DNA of 64,000 nucleotides. It comes from an uncultured Opitutales bacterium (GTDB lineage Bacteria > Verrucomicrobiota > Verrucomicrobiia > Opitutales > Intestinicryptomonadaceae). The number at the start of each line of letters is the position of its first letter. Within the stretch, counting starts at the first letter, position 1. Location of the stretch: the NCBI GenBank assembly GCA_900545715.1, contig URAJ01000008.1, positions 1 through 64,000 on the forward strand. Reading direction: 5' to 3'. Positions 10,100 through 19,277 of the stretch are shown here, one piece after another. A program made the position numbers and the translations under genes. The notes beneath the pieces were generated by a model, which saw only the letters and a list, made by a program, of their open reading frames with translations, searched no databases and was not told the DNA's origin.

Positions 10100-10612
10100 T
10101 TATATTTTATCGGCAAATTTTTTCAGCTTTATCCACAGAGTGTCGAGCGATTGCGGAAGCACGCGCGTGTCGGATATGACGGGCATAAAGTTTGTGTCGC
10201 CGTCCCACCTCGGCACCACATGGCAGTGCAAGTGCTGCGGAATGCCTGCGCCCGCCTTCGCGCCAAGATTGAAGCCTATGTTGAAGGCATCCGGGTTGAG
10301 GGCTTCGCGCAGAATGCGTTTGGCGCGTATTATGGAGTCAAAAAACTCCGTTTTTTCGTCGCCTTCAAGCAATTCTATGTCGCCTATTTCCCGCAGCGGA
10401 AGAACGAGCAGATGCCCGCAGTTGTACGGAAATTTATTCATCACTATAAAAGAGTACTTGCCTTTCCAGAGTATATGGAATTTGGCGAAGTCGTCGGACT
10501 TCGCCATTTCGATAAACGGGTTTCCCCCGCTCTTGCCGGTGTCGTCGCGCGGTTTGGGCGCCTCTATATACGGCATGCGCCAATATGAATGTAGCCTCTG
10601 CATATTATTCAC
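10100..10612 (-). CDS. HIT family nucleotide hydrolase
   Basis: Histidine-triad protein of the Ap4A phosphorylase/hydrolase-like branch. The HxHxHxx signature is HLHCHVV (His127, His129, His131), preceded by NIGFNLGAKAGAGIPQ. The N-terminal PYNCGHLLVLP strand is also typical. At 170 residues it is longer than minimal HIT proteins and matches the COG0537-like group that often has an N-terminal WRMPYI segment, as seen here at 11-16. The nucleotide substrate is unknown. The gene lies 47 bp after the ABC ATPase gene and 2 bp before phoH. Confidence 0.93.
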   Translation of the reverse strand: MNNMQRLHSYWRMPYIEAPKPRDDTGKSGGNPFIEMAKSDDFAKFHILWKGKYSFIVMNKFPYNCGHLLVLPLREIGDIELLEGDEKTEFFDSIIRAKRILREALNPDAFNIGFNLGAKAGAGIPQHLHCHVVPRWDGDTNFMPVISDTRVLPQSLDTLWIKLKKFADKI

Positions 10613-10659
10613 ACTCTATAAAGAACCATATCGGCGGGTTTTTGTCAACTGTTTGAATT

Positions 10660-11433
10660 TTACGCAAATTTGGGGAATCTTGCGGTTTTGCCAAAGGGGG
10701 AGTCGAAGACTTCGCATCGGTGGGAATAAGCGGCCGACAGATTTTCGCCGGAGAGTGCGTCTTCGGTCTTGCCTGAGGCGTATATTTTGCCCTGCTTTAA
10801 GAGTATCGCGCGCCCGCAATAGTCGAATGCGAGGTTCGGGTCGTGGAGAACGGCAACGACGCATGCGCCTTTCTCGGCGGCGGAGGCTGCAGCTTTCATC
10901 GCAGAGTGAGCTGCGCGCGGGTCGAGCGAGGCGGCGGGCTCGTCGAGCAGAAGCGCCTTGCCTTGCGGGGCGTTCCCAAGCTGGCAAAGGGCGCGCGCAA
11001 GCTGGGTTCTCCGCTTTTCGCCTCCGGAAAGCCGGGAGTATATCCTGTTTTCAAATCCCTCTAAGTCGGCTGCCGCGAGAGCTTCGCTTACTGTTTCGGG
11101 TCGGGCTTGCGCGCCGAATAGGCCCCCTGAAAATCCGCCCATTCCAACTATTTGCCCGACAGTATATTCAAAATCGAGCGTGCATTCCTGTTCGAGCACC
11201 GCGCGCTTTGTGGCAAGCTCGCGCGCGCCAAAATTTTTTATGTTTTGGCCGCCGTAAGTAATTTCGCCAAAGCACGGGGCGAGCCATCCGCTGAGCAGTT
11301 TTAAAAGAGTCGATTTCCCCGCGCCGTTTGCGCCGAGAATCGCGGTGAATTCTCCGTCGCCAAATTTTGCGCAGATTTCCGACAGCGCTTGGCGGCCGCC
11401 GTACGAGAAGGAAATGTTTTTTGCCTCAATCAT
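10660..11433 (-). CDS. FecE/HmuV-type ABC transporter ATP-binding protein
   Basis: Cytoplasmic ATPase of an iron-siderophore/heme/cobalamin type importer. Walker A is GANGAGKST (about 35-43), the signature is LSGGEKRRTQLARAL, and Walker B is ALLLDEPAASLD. The start ATG at 11433 overlaps the permease stop by 8 bp (ATGATTGA); a GTG five codons upstream is possible but has no ribosome binding site. It pairs with the FecCD permease just upstream. Substrate-binding protein and TonB receptor genes are absent from the window, so the substrate (iron chelate, heme or B12) cannot be decided. Confidence 0.93.
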   Translation of the reverse strand: MIEAKNISFSYGGRQALSEICAKFGDGEFTAILGANGAGKSTLLKLLSGWLAPCFGEITYGGQNIKNFGARELATKRAVLEQECTLDFEYTVGQIVGMGGFSGGLFGAQARPETVSEALAAADLEGFENRIYSRLSGGEKRRTQLARALCQLGNAPQGKALLLDEPAASLDPRAAHSAMKAAASAAEKGACVVAVLHDPNLAFDYCGRAILLKQGKIYASGKTEDALSGENLSAAYSHRCEVFDSPFGKTARFPKFA

Positions 11434-12433
11434 TGTCGGATTTCCCACGGCGCTTCAACAGCGCAAGAAAAAACGGAGCGCCCAAAAATGCCGTCACGAC
11501 GCCTATCGGAACAGGGTCGGCGGGCGACCACAGGCGGGCGGCAGTGTCGGCGAGCACGAGAAGCGTAGCTCCCCCAATCGCCGATAGCGGCAGTAGTATC
11601 CGGTTGTCTGGGCCGGCGGCGGACCTTATTATGTGTGGGACGACAAGCCCTACAAACCCAATAATTCCGCAAATTGCTACGCTCGCGGACGTCGCGAGAG
11701 CCGCGGCTCCCCCTGCGGCGAGCCAAATTGCGCGGATATTTGCGCCCGAGTGGAAAGCCTGCTGGCGTCCGAGCGCCATCAAGTTTAGCGCGTTTGCGAA
11801 AATTGCCATTGCAGCGCACGCGACAGCCATTGCGCAAGCGGCGGCGGCAATCTCGCCCCAGCCGCACCTGTCGAGCGAGCCGAGCGACCAGAATACATAT
11901 CCTCTAAGTCCCACGTCGCGCGCGGAGTACATAAAAAATCCGACGAGCGCCCCGCAAAAGGCGTTTACCGCAATTCCCGACAAAAGCGTAGAAAACGCGG
12001 AGACCCTTCCGCCGAATGAGCCGAGTTTGTACACGGCAAACGCCGCTGCGAGCCCCCCGATAAGCGCGCACGATTCGAGCGCGAACGGGTACGCGAAAAA
12101 CGACATCGCCACAACCGCTCCGAGCGCCGCCCCCGAGGACACGCCGAGTATGGACGGGTCGGCGAGCGGATTTCTAAAAAGGCTCTGCATGCAGCAGCCC
12201 GCCATTGCAAGGCACGCACCGGATAGAATGCCGGCGGCGAGGCGGGGCAGGCGTATTTGAACCAATATCAGCTTTGCGGATTCTTCCGGCGAGCCAAAAA
12301 CGCAGTCGCACAGCCCCGCGAAGTCAAAAGCGCCGTTTGAACATGATAAAGACGCCGCTGTGGACGCAAAAAAAAGCAAAACCAAAAAAGCCGAAACCAG
12401 CGCGACTTTTCCGGTTTTATGAGACATTGCCAT
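11426..12433 (-). CDS. FecCD/BtuC family ABC permease
   Basis: 335-residue inner-membrane permease with about ten hydrophobic segments. The family motifs are present: IRLPRLAAGILSGACLAMAG near residue 50 and GPDNRILLPLSAIGGA and VPIGVVTAFLGAPFF near the end. It forms the channel for periplasmic import of iron-siderophore, heme or corrinoid. It starts 8 bp after infA and overlaps the ATPase gene, so an uptake system is embedded in a housekeeping operon with no binding-protein gene. A second in-frame ATG two codons in is an equally good start. Confidence 0.92.
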   Translation of the reverse strand: MAMSHKTGKVALVSAFLVLLFFASTAASLSCSNGAFDFAGLCDCVFGSPEESAKLILVQIRLPRLAAGILSGACLAMAGCCMQSLFRNPLADPSILGVSSGAALGAVVAMSFFAYPFALESCALIGGLAAAFAVYKLGSFGGRVSAFSTLLSGIAVNAFCGALVGFFMYSARDVGLRGYVFWSLGSLDRCGWGEIAAAACAMAVACAAMAIFANALNLMALGRQQAFHSGANIRAIWLAAGGAAALATSASVAICGIIGFVGLVVPHIIRSAAGPDNRILLPLSAIGGATLLVLADTAARLWSPADPVPIGVVTAFLGAPFFLALLKRRGKSDND

Positions 12434-12441
12434 TGTTTGGA

Positions 12442-12705
12442 TTAGTGGCGCGGGCCGAAGCTTCTTCTGGGGACCGGCCTCGGGGCGTCGTTGTTTTTTA
12501 GCCTATAAACGATGCGCGCTTTTTCGATGTCTTGCGGGGTCATTTCCATTTTGACCCTGTCGCCCACCGTGAGCTTTATAAAATTCTTGCGGAGCTTGCC
12601 CGAGATGTGGGCGAGCACCTGGTGACCATTGAGTATCTCCACCCGAAACATAGTGCCGGGCAGAACGGCTACGACTTTTCCTTCGACTTCTACGGAATCT
12701 GACAT
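12442..12705 (-). CDS. infA: Translation initiation factor IF-1
   Basis: Small OB-fold protein that binds the 30S A site during initiation. The sequence begins MSDSVEVEGKVVAVLPG and contains the usual HISGKLRKNFIKL and GDRVKMEMTPQD core. The start at 12705 is chosen because the conserved domain begins there; an upstream ATG at 12738 would add 11 residues without support. At 87 residues it is about 15 longer than the usual 71-72, owing to a basic C-terminal tail ending RRSFGPRH. First gene of the long leftward operon, divergent from tadA with only about 70 bp between the start codons. Confidence 0.95.
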   Translation of the reverse strand: MSDSVEVEGKVVAVLPGTMFRVEILNGHQVLAHISGKLRKNFIKLTVGDRVKMEMTPQDIEKARIVYRLKNNDAPRPVPRRSFGPRH

Positions 12706-12776
12706 GCTTTGTTTGTTTTGCAGTATGAAAGTTGACAATTTGTGTTTATATGATTCTATTAGTCAACATTAAAATA

Positions 12777-13400
12777 ATGGAAAACTTTAAAAATTGCGAT
12801 ACACGCGCGGACTTTGGCGATTCCGAATATTCCGGATTGTTATCGGCGCCGCGCAAGAGCTTCCCGGAATGCCCTTTCGAGCCGATGCGCCCGTCATACT
12901 TGAACCGCGGCGACGAATTTTTTATGAAGCTTGCGTACAATCAAGCGTTGAAGGCGTGGAGTTGCGGGGAGGTCCCGATTGGGGTTGTCATAGAATTAGG
13001 CGGGGAAGTTGTGGCGCAGGCGCACAATTCTGTCGAAAGCTCTCGCGACCCGACTGCGCACGCCGAGATTATAGCAATCACCCAGGCCGCCGCCAAGTGC
13101 GAAGATTGGAGGCTTTCCGGAGCGACTTTGTATGTGACAAAAGAGCCTTGCCCGATGTGCGCCGGCGCCTGCGTAATGAGCCGCTTAAAGAGAGTCGTCT
13201 ATGCGGTTTCCGATCCTAAAATGGGCTTTTTGGGGGGAGCTATGAAATTCCACGATCTTCCGACTCTCAACCATTCTTTGATTGTTAATAGCGGCGTTCT
13301 CGAAGAGGATTGCGCACGGTTGTTGAAGACTTTTTTTTCGTTGAAGCGGGCGATTTCAAAAAGCGCAAAAGCCTCTTCTTCTCAAAGCGGCGCGGAATAA
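12777..13400 (+). CDS. tadA: tRNA(Arg) adenosine-34 deaminase
   Basis: Zinc deaminase that converts A34 of tRNA-Arg(ACG) to inosine. HAE supplies the zinc His and catalytic Glu, and PCPMCAGAC supplies the two zinc Cys residues. MGFLGGAMKFHDL and a C-terminal FFSLKR segment match the family. The conserved domain starts near DEFFMKLAYNQAL. The start is uncertain: ATG 12777 gives a 36-residue extra N-terminus, and ATG 12885 (MRPSYL) gives a typical-length protein; neither has a strong ribosome binding site. Upstream, TTGACA at 12732-12737 with a weak -10 is a possible promoter in the gap shared with infA. Confidence 0.93.
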   Translation: MENFKNCDTRADFGDSEYSGLLSAPRKSFPECPFEPMRPSYLNRGDEFFMKLAYNQALKAWSCGEVPIGVVIELGGEVVAQAHNSVESSRDPTAHAEIIAITQAAAKCEDWRLSGATLYVTKEPCPMCAGACVMSRLKRVVYAVSDPKMGFLGGAMKFHDLPTLNHSLIVNSGVLEEDCARLLKTFFSLKRAISKSAKASSSQSGAE

Positions 13401-13863
13401 CTTTAAAATTAAAACTTTAAAATTTTTCCGTCGCATCCATCCGAATTGATATACATTCGCCGCGCAAATTTTTTTTGTTGTCGGCGGGCGGGGGGATTGC
13501 TTGATGCAATATTTTAAATTTTAGAGTTATTTTGTACGGAAAATTTTTTTCCAAAAAATCCTTTATTCACTGCGGCATTTCGGGAGGATTCAAATTGCCG
13601 TTTATAGAAATGCAATGCCGTTAGTTGGATAATATTTGAAACTGAAAAAATTTAGGTTTTAGCGCAAAAAAATTTTTATACTTTGGGACGGCGTAGGGGG
13701 ATTTTTGTTTTGCGCGGGAATACAGAAGTTTTTTTGACGCCCAAGAAGGGTATAATATTTTTTAATTGCGTGACTTTTTTTAATTGCGGGATTTCTGTAT
13801 CGGCGGGCGCGTAGCGCGCAATTTTGGCGCGCCGCGCGTATCGGCACCGCGTAGCGCGCAAGG
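13401..13863. other. Spacer between convergent genes, repeat at its right end
   Basis: About 460 bp, AT-rich, between tadA (+) and a leftward gene. No convincing open frame or terminator. At 13797-13863 there are two imperfect copies of a unit containing TATCGGC followed by CGCGTAGCGCGCA, about 40 bp apart. The second copy reaches the stop codon of the neighbouring gene. Confidence 0.6.
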
Positions 13864-14559
13864 TCAGCGCGCGTCTTTAACCTCGATGGTTTCTTTTTGC
13901 GGCGGAGTTTTCTCCAAAATTTCCCGCTCTATTATTTCTTCGACGGGTGTTTCGCCTATATAAACTTCCGATACCGCAAGCATTCCGTGATCCTGCCGCA
14001 ACGACAGTGACATGGGCACATTTTTCTTGCGGGCGTCGGATATGTATTTTTGCAGTTTGGTTTGGTCGAATACGGCAGTATGGTAATTGATTCTTCCCAA
14101 ATTGAATAGTGCGATTGGCGGATTTATTTCGACAGTCTTTCCGCCTTCGTATTTCTGGAATAAAATATCCGACAACTTAAGCTCAAATACCGTCCCTTTT
14201 TTTTCATCGGCATTTTTGCCGTAAGCCGCGGGAGCCCATAAACCGTCGGCGCCCTTCCTAAATTCTACATCTACAATCGTCCTTTTCCAATAAGGCATGT
14301 CTTTGTTTTTTACGAATGCGTCGATTTGCGGATTTGCGCCCTGGGCGTAGGGAATTTTAATCGGTGCGCATATAATATATATGACTGAATCGTTCGAGGA
14401 ATTTGGCCACATTGACTCTATCGGCAATTTTATCTCTTTGCCGGTGTCGTGAATGCGCTCGGCGTCGAGGGCGAATACGAGCCCCGCGCAGAATTGGACT
14501 GTTAGCAGGCCGACGTACCACAATGTGGCGCTCTCTTTAAAAAAACTCTTAATTTTCAC
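13864..14559 (-). CDS. Membrane-anchored protein, possibly GDYXXLXY-type partner of DUF2157
   Basis: 231 residues with one N-terminal membrane segment (about 13-31, WYVGLLTVQFCAGLVFAL) and a soluble extracytoplasmic part rich in Lys and Glu. The gene overlaps the DUF2157 gene by 11 bp. DUF2157 proteins are commonly encoded next to GDYXXLXY-domain proteins, and the layout here (TM anchor, then KEIKLPIESMWP, later LFNLGRINYHTAVF) fits that family loosely, but I do not see the exact GDYxxLxY signature. The function is unknown; the family call is inference from context. Confidence 0.6.
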   Translation of the reverse strand: MKIKSFFKESATLWYVGLLTVQFCAGLVFALDAERIHDTGKEIKLPIESMWPNSSNDSVIYIICAPIKIPYAQGANPQIDAFVKNKDMPYWKRTIVDVEFRKGADGLWAPAAYGKNADEKKGTVFELKLSDILFQKYEGGKTVEINPPIALFNLGRINYHTAVFDQTKLQKYISDARKKNVPMSLSLRQDHGMLAVSEVYIGETPVEEIIEREILEKTPPQKETIEVKDAR

Positions 14560-15802
14560 GCGATATTTTCCTGTTTAGAATCATGTTTAGAATTGCGAGC
14601 AAAACGCCGGCCGCGGCGATTGCCACCGCCCTTATCCCGACGTCCGTTTGCGAATCGAAAATGCGCGAGACGCATTGAAATAGAATTAAAATCGCCCCGA
14701 CATTCGACATTATCAGCTTCTTTTTTAAAATTCCCGATATTAGAAAAGCCGCTGAAGATGCGAAAATCGCGCCGTTCAAGACAGCGGTGACTGCCCAGAA
14801 ATTTTTTAGCAATAAAACTGTGGCAAATGCGGGAAAGACTATCGAAAGGCAGATTGCCGCGTTTTCCCTGCGCGGATTTCGGAACGCGCGGAAGAGCGAG
14901 AATGCGTAAACTGCGCAGAGAGTCCAGAAGGCGGGGAAAAATGCGGAGATGGCGGTGCGGTTGATAAGGTCGTTAATAATGCCTTTCGATGCGCCTACGG
15001 ACATTAAAAATATCAAGAGAAAAAATCCCGCGCCGGCGTAAGGGTTGTTGAAAATACCCGTACCGGAAAATTTTTTGGAAGCGGACGCTGCGAGAAATAT
15101 TCCCGAGAATCCCGCAACTAAAACAATGCTTAAAATATTGTGCGCGGCCACGCACGAAATGGATACCGCTGATACCATGCACACAAAAACCAGCACGATA
15201 TTCCTTAAAACGCCATTGCCGTCTCTGAACTTATACGCAAACGCGGCCAACGCTGCGTATATCGCAACCGCAACGATAAATTCCGATTCCGGGCAATTTG
15301 CGGCATAAAATATGTTGAGTATGCACAGCGCCACTATCGCCGAGCCCGAACGGAATATGGGCACTGCCAAAAAGGAAAGGCAAATTACGCTCAGGCAAAA
15401 ATGCGCGGTATCCGGCTGTATGTTGTAAAGATGCCCGATACTTGTAATCATTACCCACACTCCCGCGATATTTAGCATTGCCGAGGCTTCTTTCCAGAAT
15501 TGCGGAAAATCCTTTTTTATTGCAAAGATTCCGAGGACTGCCGAAATGGCAAGCGGCGCAAATGCCAGGGCTTCCCTGACGCGCTCATGAAAATATTCCC
15601 AGTTGTGGTATACCCAAATGCAGCATGCCGTAAAAACTAATATAATTCCGAGTATGTACAGCAAATTGCGGGTTATCCGCGATTCTTCGCAGATCTTATC
15701 TTGGAGGGCTTCCCTGAGTTTTTTTTCGCTGGCGGCGTCTATGAGATTGGCTGATTTATAGGAATCCAATCTTTTCAGGAGTTCTTTTTCAAATTGGCTC
15801 AT
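14549..15802 (-). CDS. DUF2157 polytopic membrane protein
   Basis: 417 residues. A soluble N-terminal region (1-47) with FEKELLKRLDSYKSANLID is typical of DUF2157, and is followed by about twelve hydrophobic segments starting with LLYILGIILVFTACCIWVYHNW. The family is found in many Gram-negative bacteria and has no established biochemical role. It forms a two-gene unit with the downstream membrane-anchored protein (11-bp overlap). The start ATG at 15802 has no strong Shine-Dalgarno sequence. Confidence 0.85.
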   Translation of the reverse strand: MSQFEKELLKRLDSYKSANLIDAASEKKLREALQDKICEESRITRNLLYILGIILVFTACCIWVYHNWEYFHERVREALAFAPLAISAVLGIFAIKKDFPQFWKEASAMLNIAGVWVMITSIGHLYNIQPDTAHFCLSVICLSFLAVPIFRSGSAIVALCILNIFYAANCPESEFIVAVAIYAALAAFAYKFRDGNGVLRNIVLVFVCMVSAVSISCVAAHNILSIVLVAGFSGIFLAASASKKFSGTGIFNNPYAGAGFFLLIFLMSVGASKGIINDLINRTAISAFFPAFWTLCAVYAFSLFRAFRNPRRENAAICLSIVFPAFATVLLLKNFWAVTAVLNGAIFASSAAFLISGILKKKLIMSNVGAILILFQCVSRIFDSQTDVGIRAVAIAAAGVLLAILNMILNRKISREN

Positions 15803-15927
15803 TGTCGGCGAAAATATATAATATATGTATGTTTTTATATGTCAAATTATGAGAATTAAGATATAAAAAAGTCTTGTCGAGTTCAAAATTTCTAACTATT
15901 TTTTTGAAATTGCGGGGAAGCTTTCGT

Positions 15928-17913
15928 ATGGGGAAGAATTTTCTTGATAAATATTTTTCTAAGGCGGGTGTGGCGCTCTTCTTCAACTTGTGCGCGGCGG
16001 CAGCAATTTTGCCCTGCCAGACGGCGTTTGGAAGCGGCTCAACGGAGCGCGGCGCTACGGAGGCCGCCTCAATGGAAGTTAAATCGGAAAAACCGACTGG
16101 CGGGGCGGAGGGGCGCGGAGCCGGCGAGCCGTCCAAAAGCGCCCAAAGTCGGGGAAATGTCGCGCAAATGTCGGGCTCGAAAGCGGTTCAAAAAAAATCT
16201 GCCGCCAAAAACTTGGGCAAAGAAAATCGGCAGGCATCGGGAGCCTTGAAAGAGGGCACAGATTCTGCCGCTAAAAAAGGGAAAAATTTAAATAGATTAT
16301 CCGAAAAAAAGAAAGTTGTGCGTCCGGCAAAGAAATCGGCGCCGCAAGCAGCTCCCGTGCGCGAGCCCACCCGCTCAAAGCGAAAGCCGCCAGAAATAAA
16401 ATTTGCCCCCGCCAATCCGTACGAGGAAGGCGAAATAAACTTGCAGGATTCAAAAAACCCGGTGGACATAGCCCTTGCCGCGCATTTTGAATCTCTCGGA
16501 CTAAAACCCGCAAAGAGATGTTCGGACTCCGTTTTTATTAGAAGGGCGACCCTCGATTTGACAGGTAGGATACCCAGCCCAGAGCGGCTCGAAGCATTTT
16601 TGGACGACGAATCACCGGACAAGCGCGAGAAGCTTGTGGACGAACTTTTGGCGTCGGACGAATTTGTAAACTACATGTCTTTGAGGCTCGGCGACATTCT
16701 GAGAATCAAGGCGGAGTTCCCTATAAACCTGTGGCCGAATGCGGCGCAGGCGTACACGCGCTTTATCCGCAAATCCCTCTCGGACGGCTTGGGGTGGGAC
16801 GAAATGGCGCGCAGAATGCTGTCGTCGAGCGGCAGCAATTTTAGGGTAGGGGAGGTGAACTTCCTGAGGGCGATGCAGTCGCGAACTCCCGAATCAACTG
16901 CTTCGTGCGCGGCCCTGACTTTTATGTGCGCGCGGTACGATAAAATTCCTGAGGAGAGACGAAAGGCTTTTGCGTCGTTTTTCTCGCGCGTGGGATACAA
17001 GTCCACAAAGGAGTGGAAAGAGGAAATTGTCTTCGACGACCCTTCAAAGCGCGCGCCGTTCGTATCCGTATTTCCGGACGGATCGGCGGCGGTATTTTCC
17101 GCGGATATGTCGGTGCGCGCGGGCTTTGCGGAATGGCTTACCAAGAGGGGAAATCCTTATTTTTCAAAGGCGTTTGCAAACAGGGTATGGACTTGGATTT
17201 TCGGAACGCCAATAGTTTCGCCCGTGGACGACATGTTTTTTTCGGGGAACAGACCGGTGTCGGCGCGCCTGCTGGAAACGCTCGCGGAAAAATTTGAGCG
17301 CTCGGGATTCGATATCCGCGTGCTTATCCGCACAATTGCGCTTTCTGAGGCGTACTCGCAGTCATTTATCCCCGAGCCTTCAAACAATCCCGAGGCCGCG
17401 GCTAAAAATTTTGCAGTGTACCCAGTCCGCCGTCTCGACGCCGAAATTTTGATAGACACCGTGTGCTCCATAACCGGAACGACCGAGATATATTCGAGCA
17501 CGACCCCCGAGCCGTACACGACAATGCCCGACTATTCCGCGGCTGCCGAACTTCCGGACGGAAGCGTGACAACTTCGTTCCTCGAACTATTCGGCAAGTC
17601 CCCGCGCGACACCGGGTACGCGGACGAGCGCGTGAACGTCCCTTCGGCGTCGCAAAAGCTGCATATGCTAAATTCGTCTCAGATATTGAGAAAAATATCG
17701 TCTTCTAAATTTAGCAGAAGGTTTTTTGTTATGCCGTACAAGAAGGGAGTGTACAGTTTGTACACAAACATACTTTCGCGCCGCCCAACGAGCGCCGAAT
17801 TAAAGGCGTTTGAACAATACAAGCCCGAGGGAAAGCAGTTTAGGCAATGGGAGGCGATGATTGACACAATGTGGGCTCTTTTTAATTCGGACGAATTTTC
17901 CAACAGGCATTAG
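15928..17913 (+). CDS. DUF1549/DUF1553 domain protein
   Basis: Large exported protein of the type abundant in planctomycetes and verrucomicrobia. The start at 15928 is preceded by GGGGAAG and gives a signal peptide (FSKAGVALFFNLCAAAAILP). Residues about 40-160 are a low-complexity Lys/Ala/Ser linker. DUF1549 starts near residue 176 (NPVDIALAAHFESLGL, FIRRATLDLTGRIPS) and DUF1553 near 405 (NPYFSKAFANRVWTWIFG). Other family members often carry a cytochrome-c-like domain with CxxCH; none is present here. First gene of a three-gene unit with DUF1501 and PPC genes. The function is unknown; the family is often described as surface or degradative, without proof. Confidence 0.88.
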   Translation: MGKNFLDKYFSKAGVALFFNLCAAAAILPCQTAFGSGSTERGATEAASMEVKSEKPTGGAEGRGAGEPSKSAQSRGNVAQMSGSKAVQKKSAAKNLGKENRQASGALKEGTDSAAKKGKNLNRLSEKKKVVRPAKKSAPQAAPVREPTRSKRKPPEIKFAPANPYEEGEINLQDSKNPVDIALAAHFESLGLKPAKRCSDSVFIRRATLDLTGRIPSPERLEAFLDDESPDKREKLVDELLASDEFVNYMSLRLGDILRIKAEFPINLWPNAAQAYTRFIRKSLSDGLGWDEMARRMLSSSGSNFRVGEVNFLRAMQSRTPESTASCAALTFMCARYDKIPEERRKAFASFFSRVGYKSTKEWKEEIVFDDPSKRAPFVSVFPDGSAAVFSADMSVRAGFAEWLTKRGNPYFSKAFANRVWTWIFGTPIVSPVDDMFFSGNRPVSARLLETLAEKFERSGFDIRVLIRTIALSEAYSQSFIPEPSNNPEAAAKNFAVYPVRRLDAEILIDTVCSITGTTEIYSSTTPEPYTTMPDYSAAAELPDGSVTTSFLELFGKSPRDTGYADERVNVPSASQKLHMLNSSQILRKISSSKFSRRFFVMPYKKGVYSLYTNILSRRPTSAELKAFEQYKPEGKQFRQWEAMIDTMWALFNSDEFSNRH

Positions 17914-17921
17914 GAGGATAT

Positions 17922-19277
17922 ATGGACTCTAAAAAGGCATTGGACAGGAGGGATTTTTTAAAGGCGGCAGGCGCGATGGGCGCGCTTTTCGGATTGGGTG
18001 CGCGCGGATTTTCAGCTGAACTGGCGGCGGCCCCGAAAGAAGCTGCTAAACCCGCCGCACCGAAAAAGCCGTTTGCAAAGTCTGTGATACAGATATGGTT
18101 TTGGGGAGGGCCGTCGCAAATAGAGACTTGGGACCCAAAACCGGAGGCGGGGTACGACTATTGCGGGCAGCTTTCGTCGCCGATAAATACGAATGTCGAT
18201 GGCTTGAGAATATGCGAGCTTATGCCGGAACTTGCCAAATGCGCTGATACATATTCCGTAATACGCTCCGTAAGGCATTTCCAAAATGCCCACGAAACAG
18301 GTTCGTACCTTGTGCAGACTGGGCGCATGCCTGGCAGGTACGTGTATCCATGCGCGGGGGCTGTGGTTTCAAAATTTAAGGGCGTGGACGCCGGCTACAA
18401 GGGAACTATTCCGCCATACATAGTATTGACGGAGCCGCAGGGGCGCTTTTCGGAGGCGGGATTTTTGGGGTCGAAATACAAGCCCTTTGCAACGGGCGGG
18501 AATCCGTCGTCCATACCGTTTGAGGTTGAGGGGATAGTTGCGCGCGGAATAACTCGCGCCCGCCAGGAGTCGCGCCGAAAGCTGCTCGACGACCTCGGCA
18601 CTTTCAAAAAATCGCTCGCTTCAAGCGGATATTTAAAGCAGTCGGAGCTTGCGGTGGAGCAGGCGTACAATTTGATACTCGGCGATGCCGGAAAAATTTT
18701 CGACGTCACAACCGAAAGCGACAAGGTTCGCGACGCCTACGGACGGAACAAATTCGGGTGCTCGTGCCTCGTCGCGCGCAAGCTTGTGGAGAGCGGAGTG
18801 CCGTACGTCACGATAAACTATCCCGGCTGGGACACCCACAAGAGCCATTTTCAGGAAATGCGCAAGCTCATGCCGCAAACAGACAGGGCGGTGGCGGCCC
18901 TCATTGCCGATCTGCGCGAGCGCGGGCTTTTCGACTCTACAATAATTTGGTGGAGCGGAGAGTTTGGCCGTACGCCGCGCATACAGTGGGAGGCCCCGTA
19001 CTCCGGCGGCAGGGGGCATTGGGGCGATGCGTTTTCGATGATGCTTGCAGGGGGCGGTTTTGACGGCGGAAAAGTTGTAGGCAAGACCGACGACAAGGCG
19101 GAGAAAGTTGTCGAGCGCCCGGTATCGCCGTGCGACCTGATAGGCTCGATATACTCGCGCCTCGGGATTCCCTCGGACGCCGTTTTGCGCACACCGCAAG
19201 GGGATACTGTCGGGCTTCTTGAAGACAACGAGGGCGACATGAAGGGCGACGGAATATTGAGGGAAATAGGATGTTAG
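17922..19277 (+). CDS. DUF1501 (sulfatase-like fold) Tat-exported protein
   Basis: 451 residues. The N-terminus has the twin-arginine motif RRDFLKAAG followed by a hydrophobic Ala/Gly stretch, so it is probably exported folded via Tat. The DUF1501 core shows VIQIWFWGGPSQIETWDPKPEAG near residue 55, later YVTINYPGWDTHKSHF and WWSGEFGRTPR, which in the alkaline-phosphatase/sulfatase superfamily carry metal ligands. A strong ribosome binding site AGGAGG lies 6 nt before the ATG. It starts 8 bp after the DUF1549 gene and overlaps the next gene, so the three are translationally linked. The substrate is unknown. Confidence 0.9.
   Translation: MDSKKALDRRDFLKAAGAMGALFGLGARGFSAELAAAPKEAAKPAAPKKPFAKSVIQIWFWGGPSQIETWDPKPEAGYDYCGQLSSPINTNVDGLRICELMPELAKCADTYSVIRSVRHFQNAHETGSYLVQTGRMPGRYVYPCAGAVVSKFKGVDAGYKGTIPPYIVLTEPQGRFSEAGFLGSKYKPFATGGNPSSIPFEVEGIVARGITRARQESRRKLLDDLGTFKKSLASSGYLKQSELAVEQAYNLILGDAGKIFDVTTESDKVRDAYGRNKFGCSCLVARKLVESGVPYVTINYPGWDTHKSHFQEMRKLMPQTDRAVAALIADLRERGLFDSTIIWWSGEFGRTPRIQWEAPYSGGRGHWGDAFSMMLAGGGFDGGKVVGKTDDKAEKVVERPVSPCDLIGSIYSRLGIPSDAVLRTPQGDTVGLLEDNEGDMKGDGILREIGC

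Noticed and set aside
12732-12760. TTGACA with 17-bp spacing to TCTATT as a firm tadA promoter
   Set aside because: The -10 matches only four of six positions and promoter consensus in this lineage is uncertain; mentioned only under tadA.
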